The notes beneath the pieces are model-generated. The model was not told the origin of the DNA, did not search any database, and saw only the letters and a list, made by a program, of their open reading frames with translations. This document shows, piece by piece, positions 1 through 7,502 of a stretch of 64,000 nt of DNA. The translations under genes were made by a program, and so were the position numbers. The number at the start of each line of letters is the position of its first letter. Positions within the stretch are counted from its first letter, which is position 1. This stretch comes from Streptomyces sp. NBC_01235 (GTDB lineage: Bacteria > Actinomycetota > Actinomycetes > Streptomycetales > Streptomycetaceae): positions 3,100,001 to 3,164,000 of the forward strand of contig NZ_CP108513.1 in the NCBI RefSeq assembly GCF_035989285.1, written 5' to 3'.

Positions 1-340
1 TGCCGACCTTGTCGTACACGGAGTCGGGCCACTGCACCCAACTCTCCTGCACCAGCACGCACTTCAGCCCGGCGCGGGCGGCACAGGCTGCGACCTGACG
101 GGTGTGGTTGGACTGCACCCCGCCGATCGACACGAGCGTGTCGCACCCCTGCGCGAGCGCGTCGGCGACCAGGTACTCCAGCTTGCGGGTCTTGTTCCCG
201 CCGTACGCGATCCCGGAGTTGCAGTCCTCCCGCTTGGCCCAGAGGGCGGCTCCGCCGAGGTGGGCGGTGAGCCGTTCCATCGGGTGGATGGGCGAGGGCC
301 CGAAGAGGAGGGGGTAACGCTCGTACGAGGAGAGGGACAT
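1..340 (-). CDS. acdS: ACC deaminase (1-aminocyclopropane-1-carboxylate deaminase), N-terminal 113 residues
   Basis: This is the N-terminal third of a PLP-dependent ACC deaminase, which cleaves the plant ethylene precursor ACC to 2-oxobutyrate and ammonia. The gene runs off the left edge. The start codon is the ATG complementary to 338-340, preceded by AGGAGG about 6 nt upstream. The translation opens [20 protein letters not shown] and contains the family signatures [23 protein letters not shown] (with the PLP lysine) and [16 protein letters not shown]. These match ACC deaminase better than the related D-cysteine desulfhydrase, but the discriminating C-terminal residues lie outside the window. 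It starts 32 bp after a GntR gene on the same strand, so the two probably form an operon. Confidence 0.85.
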   Translation of the reverse strand, partial: MSLSSYERYPLLFGPSPIHPMERLTAHLGGAALWAKREDCNSGIAYGGNKTRKLEYLVADALAQGCDTLVSIGGVQSNHTRQVAACAARAGLKCVLVQESWVQWPDSVYDKVG

Positions 341-372
341 GGGGCCTCCTGGAGCAGTGGGCGGTCGGTGGG

Positions 373-1014
373 TCAGCCGTCGGCGTCGACGAGGTCGGCC
401 AGGGTGCGCCAGATCTCCGCCGTGACGCGGACCGCCTCGTCCACGTCACCGCGGGCGCAGGCCTCGATCAGCCGGCCGTGCAGTCCGGCCGAACGGCAGG
501 TGCCGCCCTCGCCGAAGCGCCGTCGCTCCAGCCGCCGGATGAGGGGGGTGTAGCGGGCGATGGTGGCGGCCGCCGCACGGCTGCCGGCGGCCCGGACGAG
601 GATGTCGTGCAGTTCGTCGTCGGCGCACAGGGCGGCGTCGACATCGCCGGTGCCGACGGCGGCCGTGAAGCGTTCGTTGGCCGTGCGCATCGCCTCGACG
701 TCCGCCGCGAACAGCCGGGGCACCGCGACCCGGGTGGCCAGCTCGTGCATCGCCCCGACCACGGCCGCCGCGTCCCGTACGTCGGCGGCCACGACCGGGG
801 TCACCCGCGTGTAGCTCTGCGGCTTGCTCTCCAGCAGCCCCTCGTCCACCAGCCGCGCGAACGCCTCCCGCACCGGCGCCCGGGACAGCCCCAGCCGCTC
901 CGCGAGTTCGGCGTCGCGGACCACCGCGCCGGGTGCGATGTCCCCGGCGACGATGGCGTTCCTGATCGCTGTGTAAGCGCGATCCCTGAGCAGAGTGCGT
1001 GGCACGGCCTCCAT
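373..1014 (-). CDS. GntR-family (FCD subgroup) transcriptional regulator
   Basis: The 213-residue protein has an N-terminal winged helix (about residues 8-75, with [23 protein letters not shown] as the recognition region, seen here as its two halves [10 protein letters not shown] and [12 protein letters not shown]) and a C-terminal all-helical FCD ligand-binding domain (about 85-205). FCD members usually sense small organic acids. It lies directly upstream of the ACC deaminase gene on the same strand, so local control of ACC use is the simplest reading. No Shine-Dalgarno is visible before the ATG. An imperfect palindrome sits about 10 bp upstream, which suggests autoregulation and possibly a leaderless mRNA. 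The ligand is unknown. Confidence 0.88.
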   Translation of the reverse strand: MEAVPRTLLRDRAYTAIRNAIVAGDIAPGAVVRDAELAERLGLSRAPVREAFARLVDEGLLESKPQSYTRVTPVVAADVRDAAAVVGAMHELATRVAVPRLFAADVEAMRTANERFTAAVGTGDVDAALCADDELHDILVRAAGSRAAAATIARYTPLIRRLERRRFGEGGTCRSAGLHGRLIEACARGDVDEAVRVTAEIWRTLADLVDADG

Positions 1015-1023
1015 GAACTGAAA

Positions 1024-1035
1024 TGTTAGATACCA
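1024..1035. promoter_or_regulatory. Candidate GntR operator upstream of the acdS operon
   Basis: The sequence TGTTAGATACCA reads TGGTATCTAACA on the coding strand, two half sites TGKTA separated by 2 bp. FadR/VanR-type GntR proteins bind short palindromes of this sort. It lies immediately upstream of the GntR start codon. Assignment is by pattern and position only. Confidence 0.4.
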
Positions 1036-1101
1036 GTTACGGCACGGACAAGCCCCCGGAGCCGTGCGGCAGCCCGCCCGACAGGCCCAGCCGGTACGTG
1101 G

Positions 1102-1113
1102 ACGACCGGTCGT
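1102..1113. promoter_or_regulatory. Perfect 12-bp palindrome before the TetR remnant
   Basis: ACGACCGGTCGT is a perfect palindrome 11 bp upstream of the ATG of the degraded TetR gene. TetR proteins usually bind palindromes of this size in their own promoters, so it is probably the surviving operator of the lost regulator. Confidence 0.4.
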
Positions 1114-1124
1114 ACGCTCGCCTC

Positions 1125-1361
1125 ATGGGACGGACCAGCGGTGCCCGGGAGGAGATCCTCGACGGCGCGCAGGCTCTGATCGGGCTGCGGGGCCACTCCG
1201 CTCCGGGTGTGGCCCGGATCTGCAAGACGGCCGGGGTGCCGAAGGGCGGCTTCTCCTACTTCTTCGAGTCCAAGGCAGGGTGCACCCGCCAGGAAGCCGG
1301 ATCGGAGCATCCTCGGATAAGCCCGACTCGAGCCGCTCCATCACGTCAAAGTCTTCGATGA
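1125..1361 (+). pseudogene. TetR-family regulator, truncated after the helix-turn-helix
   Basis: The ATG at 1125 begins a typical TetR DNA-binding domain: MGRTSGAREEILDGAQALI, then VARICKTAGVPKGGFSYFFE and SKAG. After about residue 50 (near 1280) the expected ligand-binding domain is replaced by unrelated residues and the frame stops at 1361. A full member would be about 190-200 residues. The sequence between 1280 and 1410 shows no recognisable coding content on either strand, although the minus strand is open. I read it as a deletion scar. It is unlikely to be functional, although a small HTH peptide cannot be excluded. Confidence 0.7.
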
Positions 1362-1412
1362 TCGAACACTCGAAGAGCAAACTCCTGCTGGTTCACTCGA
1401 ATGAGGCTCCGA

Positions 1413-1443
1413 GCGGGCCGTGGGCTATGTGCTCACGGCCCGC
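1413..1443 (-). terminator. Hairpin terminator after phoX
   Basis: GCGGGCCGTG (1413-1422) pairs with CACGGCCCGC (1434-1443) across an 11-nt loop. It lies just past the stop codon of the minus-strand phosphatase gene. There is no T-run, as is common in Streptomyces terminators. Confidence 0.6.
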
Positions 1444-1449
1444 CGCCAC

Positions 1450-2913
1450 TTACTTGCGCTGCCGCTTCCACGGCCCCGTGATCGCCAGCATGATGCCCGG
1501 CGTCTGGATGTTGGCGAAAAGGGTGTGGCCGTCGGGGGAGAAGGTGACGCCGGTGAACTCGCTGTACTCCGGCTTCTCCGCGGTGCCGATGTTCAGTTCG
1601 TTGCGGGCGATGGGGTAGGTGCGGCCGCTGTCGGTGGCGCCGAACAGGTGCTGGATGCCCTCGCCGTCCTCGGCGATGACGAGGCCGCCGTACGGGGAGA
1701 CGGTGATGTTGTCGGGGCCGTCGAAGGCGCCGTCGACGGACGGGTCGGGGTTCACGCCGAGCAGGACCTTCAGGGTCAGCGTGCGGCGCTTGGGGTCGTA
1801 GAACCAGACGGCACCGTCGTGCTGCACGGGGCTCTCGGCACGGGCGTACGAGGAGACGATGTAGGTGCCTCCGTCGCCCCACCACATGCCCTCCAGCTTG
1901 CGGGCGCGGGTGACCTGACCGTCGGTGAACTGCTTGCGGACGGACACCGACTTGGCGTCGCGGTCGGGGACGTCGACCCAGTCGACGCCGTACACCGTGC
2001 CGATCTTCGTGGCGCGGGAGAGGTCGTCGACGAACTTGCCGCCGGAGTCGAAGCACTTGAAGGCCTGGAGGACACCGGCGTCGTCGGCGAGGGTGCGCAG
2101 CTTGCCCCGGCCGTGGTGGAAGCCGGCCGGCGGGGTCCAGCGGTAGAGCAGGCCGTTGGGGCCGGAGGCGTCCTCGGTGAGGTAGGCGTGGCCGCCCTTG
2201 GGGTCGATGACGACGGCCTCGTGGGCGTACCGGCCGAGCGCCTTGATCGGCTTGGGGTTCCGGTTGGCGCGGCGGTCCTCGGGGTCGACCTCGAAGACGT
2301 AGCCGTGGTCCTTGGTCATGCCGTTCTGGCCGGCCTTGTCCTCGGTCTCCTCGCAGGTGAGCCAGGTGTCCCAAGGGGTGCTGCCGCCCGCGCAGTTGGT
2401 GGAGGTGCCGGCGATGCCGACCCACTCGGCGACGTGGCCGCCGGGGCGCACCTCGACGACCGTGCAGCCACCGGAGGCCGCCGGGTCGTAGACGAGGCCC
2501 TCGGTGAGCGGGACCGGGTACTGCCAGCTCGAGCGCGGGCCCTTCAGCTCGTGGTTGTTGACGAGGAGGGTCGCGCCGCGCGGGCCGCAGAAGGTGGCGG
2601 TGCCGTCGTGGTTGGACGGGGTGCTCTCGCCGGACTCCAGCGTGGTCTTCCCGCTGTAGGTGATGACGCGGTACTTGAACCCGGCGGGCAGCGCGAGGAT
2701 GCCGTCGGGGTCGGGGAGCAGCGGTCCGTAGCCGGCCCCGCGGTGCCCGGCCGCCGACTCCTGCGCGTCGTCCGCCGAGTCTGCCGCGGACTCTGCGTCC
2801 GAGGACGCGAGGGCGTTCGGCGCGGTGGCGAGGGCGCCTACGCTGCCCGCCAGCGCGACCCCGGCACCGGTGATCGCGGACTGTCTGGCGAAGTCCCTGC
2901 GGGTGAGCGACAT
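1450..2913 (-). CDS. phoX: Secreted PhoX-family phosphatase (DUF839), Tat exported
   Basis: The 487-residue protein starts MSLTRRDFARQSAITGAGVA, a twin-arginine signal (TRRDFAR) with an Ala-rich hydrophobic stretch ending near ATAPNALA. The mature part is a DUF839/PhoX beta-propeller. Segments typical of the family include LLVNNHEL, HEAVVIDPKGGHAYLTED, WGDGGTYIVSSY and DGPDNITVSPYGGLVIAEDG. PhoX enzymes are Ca/Fe-dependent alkaline phosphatases exported folded by Tat, but many DUF839 proteins are uncharacterised, so the substrate is inferred. A PHO-box-like direct repeat lies about 70 bp upstream, consistent with phosphate-starvation control. A hairpin follows the gene. Confidence 0.85.
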   Translation of the reverse strand: MSLTRRDFARQSAITGAGVALAGSVGALATAPNALASSDAESAADSADDAQESAAGHRGAGYGPLLPDPDGILALPAGFKYRVITYSGKTTLESGESTPSNHDGTATFCGPRGATLLVNNHELKGPRSSWQYPVPLTEGLVYDPAASGGCTVVEVRPGGHVAEWVGIAGTSTNCAGGSTPWDTWLTCEETEDKAGQNGMTKDHGYVFEVDPEDRRANRNPKPIKALGRYAHEAVVIDPKGGHAYLTEDASGPNGLLYRWTPPAGFHHGRGKLRTLADDAGVLQAFKCFDSGGKFVDDLSRATKIGTVYGVDWVDVPDRDAKSVSVRKQFTDGQVTRARKLEGMWWGDGGTYIVSSYARAESPVQHDGAVWFYDPKRRTLTLKVLLGVNPDPSVDGAFDGPDNITVSPYGGLVIAEDGEGIQHLFGATDSGRTYPIARNELNIGTAEKPEYSEFTGVTFSPDGHTLFANIQTPGIMLAITGPWKRQRK

Positions 2914-2980
2914 GGTGTCTCCTGAGACTCGGAAGTGCCGTGGAGGGTGGCGGACCTCGGTTCGGCGCCACCGTCCCGCT

Positions 2981-3002
2981 CATGCCTGAACGGGAGTTGA
3001 AC
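2981..3002 (-). promoter_or_regulatory. PHO box (two 11-nt direct repeats) upstream of phoX
   Basis: Read on the coding strand, GTTCAACTCCC (2992-3002) is followed directly by GTTCAGGCATG (2981-2991). Two adjacent 11-nt units beginning GTTCA are the known form of a PhoP-binding PHO box in Streptomyces. The site is about 68 bp before the phoX ATG, a suitable distance for activation. PhoP binding itself is inferred. Confidence 0.6.
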
Positions 3003-3081
3003 GGTGGGCGACGCCAGGGGACCCGCTTCCATGAACCCGTACGGATCAGGCCACGGGAGCCCCAAGAAGCCCCGAGAAGAG

Positions 3082-4560
3082 TCAGCCGCTCTGCTGGGAC
3101 CGTGCCTTGAACGCCGCCTTGCGTGCTTCCTTCGCTATGCGCTTGTCCGGGTGCAGGCGTCCCATCGCCTCCAGGACCTCCGGGGTCGCCGGGTGGTCGA
3201 CGCGCCAGGCCGCCGCGAAGAAGCCGCTGTGCTGCTGGGCCAGACCCTCGACGAGGGCCTGGAGTTCCTCGGAGTTGCCCTCGGCGGCGAGCTGCGCGGC
3301 CAGGGTGTCGACGGTGAGCCAGAAGACCAGGTCCTCGGAGGGGGCGGGGACGTCCGTCGCGCCGAGCTCGCTCAGCCAGACGCGGGCGAGGCCGCCGAGC
3401 TCGGGGTCGTCGAGGACCGCGCGCACGGCGGGTTCGGCCTGGGCGCCGACGAGGGAGAGGGCCTGCTGGCAGCGCAGCCTGCGCAGCGGGGCGCCGGCGT
3501 CCGAGCCACGGGCCGCCGCCAGCAACTCGCGTGCGGCGACGAGGGGTTCACGGCGGGCGAGCCACTGCTCGGTCTCGGCGAGGGCGGCGTGCGAGCCGTA
3601 GCCGGCGCCGGCGTCGAGGAGGGCGTCGGCGCCCTTGTCGGCGAGGTCGCCGACGGCCGGGGCCTCGAAGCCGGCCTCCAGCAGCCGGGCCCGCAGCCCG
3701 TACAGGCCGAGCGGAGTGAGGCGGACCATGCCGTAGCGGGAGACGTCGGTCTCGTCGACCGGGGCGCCGGGCTCGTCGACCGGGTCGGCGTTCTCCTCGA
3801 CCGGGGCGGCGGGCTCGTCCGCCCCCTCCTCCATGTCCCCCATCAGTGCCTCGTCGACGGGCTGGTAGGCGACCAGGCCGATCGGCTCCAGGAGCCGGAA
3901 CTGGTCGTCGAGCCGCATCATCGCGTCGGAGACCTGCTCCAGGACGTCGTTGGTGGGCTCGCCCATGTCGCCGGGGATGATCATCGAGGCGGCGAGCGCG
4001 GGGAGCGGGACGGGGGCGTCGCCGGGGCCGTCCTCACTGGCGGTCAGCAGGTAGAGGTTGCCGAGCACGCCGTCGAGGAACTCGGCCTCGGCCTCGGGAT
4101 CCCAGTCCAGCTTGGAGAAGTCGACCGCGCCGCCTTCGTCCATGACGTCGATCAGCGCGTCGAGGTCGGGCACGGCCGCGTCGGCGATCACGGACTCCAG
4201 GGCGCCGAGCCAGACGGCGAGGACGTCGTGCGGCGAGCCGCCGGTGAGCAGGGCCAGATCCTCGCCGGTCGTGACGGTGTCGGCCTGCTCGTCGACGACC
4301 TCCACGAGCCCGGTGTCCATCGCGACCCGCCAGGCCTCGCTCGCCTCGGCGGCGGCGTCCTCCCCGGTCAGCCCGAGCACCTCGGCGGCGACCGGCAGTT
4401 GCTCCTCGACGAGCTGTCCGCCGGCGTCGACCCGGGTGTCCGGGCCGGCCCAGCGGGCGAGCAGGGCGGCCCGGGAGAGCAACGGCGTGGACAGGGCGTC
4501 GCGCGCCAGCTCCGCTTCGGGGTGCAGCCGCACCGGCGGCAGGGGGGAGCTGTCTGACAT
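3082..4560 (-). CDS. Conserved hypothetical protein, 492 residues
   Basis: I do not recognise a named domain. The chosen start is the ATG complementary to 4558-4560 (MSDSSPLPPVRLHPEAELAR), with GAGGAG about 9 nt upstream; the longer open frame is non-coding in character. The protein is rich in Ala, Leu, Glu and Asp, looks all-helical and has no signal peptide or membrane segment. An acidic Pro-rich linker at about residues 240-267 (EEGADEPAAPVEEN, then DEPGAPVDE repeated) separates two helical halves. The C-terminus is basic (KEARKAAFKARSQQ). It is probably a cytoplasmic protein of unknown role. It is divergent from the secreted nuclease gene. Confidence 0.8.
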   Translation of the reverse strand: MSDSSPLPPVRLHPEAELARDALSTPLLSRAALLARWAGPDTRVDAGGQLVEEQLPVAAEVLGLTGEDAAAEASEAWRVAMDTGLVEVVDEQADTVTTGEDLALLTGGSPHDVLAVWLGALESVIADAAVPDLDALIDVMDEGGAVDFSKLDWDPEAEAEFLDGVLGNLYLLTASEDGPGDAPVPLPALAASMIIPGDMGEPTNDVLEQVSDAMMRLDDQFRLLEPIGLVAYQPVDEALMGDMEEGADEPAAPVEENADPVDEPGAPVDETDVSRYGMVRLTPLGLYGLRARLLEAGFEAPAVGDLADKGADALLDAGAGYGSHAALAETEQWLARREPLVAARELLAAARGSDAGAPLRRLRCQQALSLVGAQAEPAVRAVLDDPELGGLARVWLSELGATDVPAPSEDLVFWLTVDTLAAQLAAEGNSEELQALVEGLAQQHSGFFAAAWRVDHPATPEVLEAMGRLHPDKRIAKEARKAAFKARSQQSG

Positions 4561-4717
4561 CGGCTGGTTCTCCTCGGGCGCGTCGTGCCACCGGCCCGCT
4601 GGGGGCACTGGGCCACTCAGCCTAGACGGATATGGCCCCATGCCGCCCGGTTCATCTCCCCGTCGGCCGGCGTACATGGCTGAAACCTTGACAACTGGCC
4701 TGAGCAGGCAGGAGATT

Positions 4718-4770
4718 GACGCGCGTAGAAACCCACTGGACACCTGTTCACTGGATTCTCTACGCGCGTC
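4718..4770. repeat. 12-bp perfect inverted repeat with 29-nt spacer
   Basis: GACGCGCGTAGA (4718-4729) is the exact reverse complement of TCTACGCGCGTC (4759-4770). Inside the spacer ACTGGA occurs twice (4735-4740 and 4750-4755). It sits in the 5' region of both divergent genes, so it is more likely an operator pair or leader structure than a terminator. Confidence 0.7.
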
Positions 4771-4807
4771 GCGCTCCGCCCCGCCGGTCGCGGCCCCTCG
4801 TCTCCTT

Positions 4808-4852
4808 GTTCCACCCTCGTTTCCACCCTCGTTCCACCCCTGTTCCACCCTC
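4808..4852 (+). repeat. Four tandem 11-12 bp units GTTCCACCCTC
   Basis: The units are GTTCCACCCTC, GTTTCCACCCTC, GTTCCACCCCT and GTTCCACCCTC, ending 36 bp before the start codon of the secreted nuclease. The helical-turn periodicity and the GTTC start recall PhoP direct-repeat units, but each unit carries an extra C compared with the usual GTTCA core. Confidence 0.65.
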
Positions 4853-4888
4853 GTCCCGGCGCTCACGTACGTCCCCGGAGGGATTCCG

Positions 4889-6724
4889 TTGCCGAGCAAG
4901 AAGTCCGCGCGCCTCGCCGCGCTCACCGTCGCCGCCGTCTGTTCCGCGGCCACTGCCACCCAGATAGTTGCCCTCCCCATGCCCGCGCAGGCGGACACGG
5001 TGGCCATTCACGACATCCAGGGCACGACCCGGATATCGCCGTACGCCGGCAAGGCGGTCACGGGTGTGGCCGGAATCGTCACCGGCGTACGCACCTACGG
5101 CTCGTCCAGAGGTTTCTGGATCCAGGATCCGAACCCGGACGCCGACCCGGCCACCAGTGAGGGCGTGTTCGTCTTCACCAGCTCCCTCCCGAAGGTCGCC
5201 GTCGGCGACTCCGTCACGGTCACCGGCACGGTCTCGGAGTTCGTCCCGGGCGGCACGTCGACCGGCAACCAGTCGGTCACCGAGATCACCAAGCCGACGG
5301 TGACGGTCCTCTCCAGCGGCAACGCCGTGCCGGCCGCGACCGTCGTGAACGCGAAGTCGGTCCCGGCCGCGTACACCCCGGCCGGCGACACCGCCGCGAG
5401 CAACTCGGTCAACGCGCTGCCCCTGCGGCCCGCGACGTACGCCCTGGACCACTACGAGTCCCTGGAGGGCATGAACGTCCAGGTCGCCGACGCGCGCGTG
5501 GTCACCGCCACCGACCCCTACACCGAGCTGTGGGTCACGGTGAAGCCGCGTGAGAACACCACCCGCCGCGGGGGCACGCTGTACGGCTCCTACGCATCGC
5601 AGAACACCGGCCGGCTGCAGATCCAGTCGCTGGGCGCGACGGCCGACTTCCCCGTCGCGAACGTCGGCGACACCCTCACCGGCACCACGGCCGGCCCGCT
5701 GGACTACAACCAGTTCGGCGGCTACACGCTCGTCGCCAACCAGCTCGGGACGCTGAAGAGCGGCGGTCTGGAGCGGGAGACGACGCAGAAGCAGAAGAAG
5801 GGCGAGCTCGCGGTCGCGACGTACAACGTCGAGAACCTCGACCCGTCCGACGCCACGTTCGAGGAGCACGCCTCCGCGATCGTGAACAACCTGAAGTCGC
5901 CCGACATCGTGTCCCTGGAGGAGATCCAGGACAACAACGGCGCGACGGACGACGGCACGGTCGCCGCCGACGTGACGGTGAACAAGCTGATCGACGCGAT
6001 CGTGGCCGCGGGCGGGCCGAAGTACGACTGGCGCTCGATCGACCCGGTCAACGACACCGACGGCGGCCAGCCCGGCGGCAACATCCGCCAGGTGTTCCTG
6101 TTCAACCCGGAGCGGGTCTCCTTCACCGACCGCGCGGGCGGCGACGCGACCACCGCCGTCGGCGTCACCAAGGTGCACGGCAAGGCACAGCTCACCGCGT
6201 CGCCGGGCCGGATCGACCCGGCGAACACGGCCTGGGCGACCAGCCGCAAGCCGCTGGCCGGGGAGTTCGTCTTCCGGGGGCGCACGGTCTTCGTGGTCGC
6301 CAACCACTTCAACTCCAAGGGCGGCGACCAGGGGCTGACCTCGCAGTACCAGCCGGTGGCGCGCAGCTCGGAGACCCAGCGCCACCAGCAGGCGACGCTC
6401 GTCAACGCGTTCGTCAAGGACATCCTGGACGTGCAGAAGAACGCGGACGTCGTCGCACTCGGCGACATCAACGACTTCGAGTTCTCCGGCACCGCGCAGA
6501 TCCTGGAGAGCGACGGCGCGCTGTGGTCGGCGATCAAGTCGCTGCCCAGGAGCGAGCGTTACAGCTACGACTACCAGGGCAACCAGCAGGTCCTGGACCA
6601 GATCCTGGTGAGCCCGTCGATCCGGCGCGGCTGCGACTTCGAGTACGACAGCGTGCACATCAACTCGGAGTTCCACGACCAGATCAGCGACCACGACCCG
6701 CAGGTGCTGCGCTTCCAGCCGTAA
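4889..6724 (+). CDS. Secreted endonuclease/exonuclease/phosphatase-fold nuclease
   Basis: The start is the TTG at 4889, preceded by GGAGGG 5 nt upstream; this gives 611 residues beginning with a basic, Ala-rich Sec signal (PSKKSARLAALTVAAVCSAA, cleavage near AQA-DT). Residues about 35-270 form OB-fold-like modules (VAIHDIQGTTRISPYAGKAV, GFWIQDPNPDADP, VTVTGTVSEF). Residues about 305-611 form the EEP catalytic domain with ATYNVENLD, SLEEIQD (metal-binding Glu), NHFNSKGGDQ, LGDINDFEF and a final SDHDPQVLRF (catalytic His). The layout matches extracellular DNases of the ExeM/NucH type. It probably scavenges extracellular nucleic acid for phosphate or nucleosides, in keeping with the phosphatase nearby. 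Substrate preference is inferred. Confidence 0.85.
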   Translation: MPSKKSARLAALTVAAVCSAATATQIVALPMPAQADTVAIHDIQGTTRISPYAGKAVTGVAGIVTGVRTYGSSRGFWIQDPNPDADPATSEGVFVFTSSLPKVAVGDSVTVTGTVSEFVPGGTSTGNQSVTEITKPTVTVLSSGNAVPAATVVNAKSVPAAYTPAGDTAASNSVNALPLRPATYALDHYESLEGMNVQVADARVVTATDPYTELWVTVKPRENTTRRGGTLYGSYASQNTGRLQIQSLGATADFPVANVGDTLTGTTAGPLDYNQFGGYTLVANQLGTLKSGGLERETTQKQKKGELAVATYNVENLDPSDATFEEHASAIVNNLKSPDIVSLEEIQDNNGATDDGTVAADVTVNKLIDAIVAAGGPKYDWRSIDPVNDTDGGQPGGNIRQVFLFNPERVSFTDRAGGDATTAVGVTKVHGKAQLTASPGRIDPANTAWATSRKPLAGEFVFRGRTVFVVANHFNSKGGDQGLTSQYQPVARSSETQRHQQATLVNAFVKDILDVQKNADVVALGDINDFEFSGTAQILESDGALWSAIKSLPRSERYSYDYQGNQQVLDQILVSPSIRRGCDFEYDSVHINSEFHDQISDHDPQVLRFQP

Positions 6725-6742
6725 CCGTTCTGAACCAGGGGC

Positions 6743-7489
6743 TCAGGGCTGGCTGAACACTCCGTCCAGCCAGCTCTGCCAGGCGCTCTCGCACTCCTTG
6801 ATGTCGGTGCCCGGCGTGAAGTCGTGCAGGGAGATGCCGACCGGATAGCCCCAGTGGTTGCGCCCGAAGACGCGGGTGAGGCCCCTGTCCGTCCGCAGCC
6901 CGATGAAGTACGGGTCGCGGAAGTCGACCACGGCGTCGAACTCGTCGGGCCCTCGGACCGTCACCCGCGTGCCGGCGGGCACGTCCTCCCCGACACCGAG
7001 CGCCCGCCCGACGACGGCAAGGGCGTCGGCGGCCTTCGACGCCTCGGGCCCGTCGAAGGTGGCGAAGGCGGCCGGCCGGGGCGCGAAGTGGGTGAGGTAC
7101 TCGCGCAGGGTGTGCAGATAGAAGTCGGTGTGCTTGGCGGCGCCGTCGTACTGGTTGTCCCAGTCGTCGACGAAGATGCCGCTGTGCACGTACCGTACCC
7201 AGGCCCGCTTGCCCCCGTCGCGGGGTTCGACCGTGTAGTCGAGCTGGTTGACGGTCTGCTCGGCGATGCCCTCCACGTCCTCGACGCGGTTGGTGTAGCG
7301 GTGCGGCGGGTCCCAGGCGGCGACCGTGGACCCGAAGGGCCCCTTGCCGCCGACCCGCGGCTCCGGCGGCTCCATCGGCCACAGATACCCTCCGGTCCCG
7401 GTGGTGATCGCCTCCCACACCTCCTCCGGGGTGGCGTCGACCTCGAACTCGCGGGCGATCTCGAATTCCCTGGACATTTCCTCGGACAT
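6743..7489 (-). CDS. SRPBCC / AHSA1-like ligand-binding protein
   Basis: The 248-residue protein begins MSEEMSREFEIAREFEVDAT and continues PEEVWEAITTGTGGYLWPME, the opening of an AHSA1 (activator of Hsp90 ATPase homologue 1-like) START-fold domain covering roughly residues 10-150. A second, less conserved part (about 165-248) includes FRDPYFIGLRTDRGLTRVFG. Such proteins bind hydrophobic ligands; the ligand is unknown. It lies 13 bp after an ArsR-type gene on the same strand, a pairing common for AHSA1 proteins, so the regulator probably controls it. Its 3' end is convergent with the nuclease gene, 18 bp away. Confidence 0.82.
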   Translation of the reverse strand: MSEEMSREFEIAREFEVDATPEEVWEAITTGTGGYLWPMEPPEPRVGGKGPFGSTVAAWDPPHRYTNRVEDVEGIAEQTVNQLDYTVEPRDGGKRAWVRYVHSGIFVDDWDNQYDGAAKHTDFYLHTLREYLTHFAPRPAAFATFDGPEASKAADALAVVGRALGVGEDVPAGTRVTVRGPDEFDAVVDFRDPYFIGLRTDRGLTRVFGRNHWGYPVGISLHDFTPGTDIKECESAWQSWLDGVFSQP

Positions 7490-7502
7490 GGCGGGCTCCT
7501 GA

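Larger units (their letters stand above)
4561..4888. other. Divergent intergenic region with two repeat structures
   Basis: These 328 bp separate two divergent genes and contain no credible ORF. They hold a 12-bp inverted repeat with a 29-nt spacer (4718-4770), a pyrimidine-rich four-unit tandem repeat (4808-4852) and a TTGACA at 4688-4693 that could be a -35 element for the plus-strand gene. Its matching -10 is not obvious. Confidence 0.6.

Noticed and set aside
1280..1380. Minus-strand frame MLFECSIIEDFDVMERLESG as a small gene
   Set aside because: It has no ribosome site, continues into sequence antisense to the TetR remnant and matches no family I know.
1420..2925. 501-residue open frame on the plus strand opposite phoX
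   Set aside because: It is Val/Gly/Arg/Asp-rich low-complexity sequence typical of antisense frames in GC-rich DNA; the minus strand encodes a clear Tat-exported PhoX protein. Similar long antisense frames opposite pgi, uvrC, the M14 peptidase and tpiA/pgk/gap were dropped for the same reason.
4560..5007. Longer N-terminus for the 492-residue hypothetical protein
   Set aside because: The extra frame crosses repeats and the divergent nuclease start and lacks a ribosome site; GAGGAG precedes the internal ATG instead.
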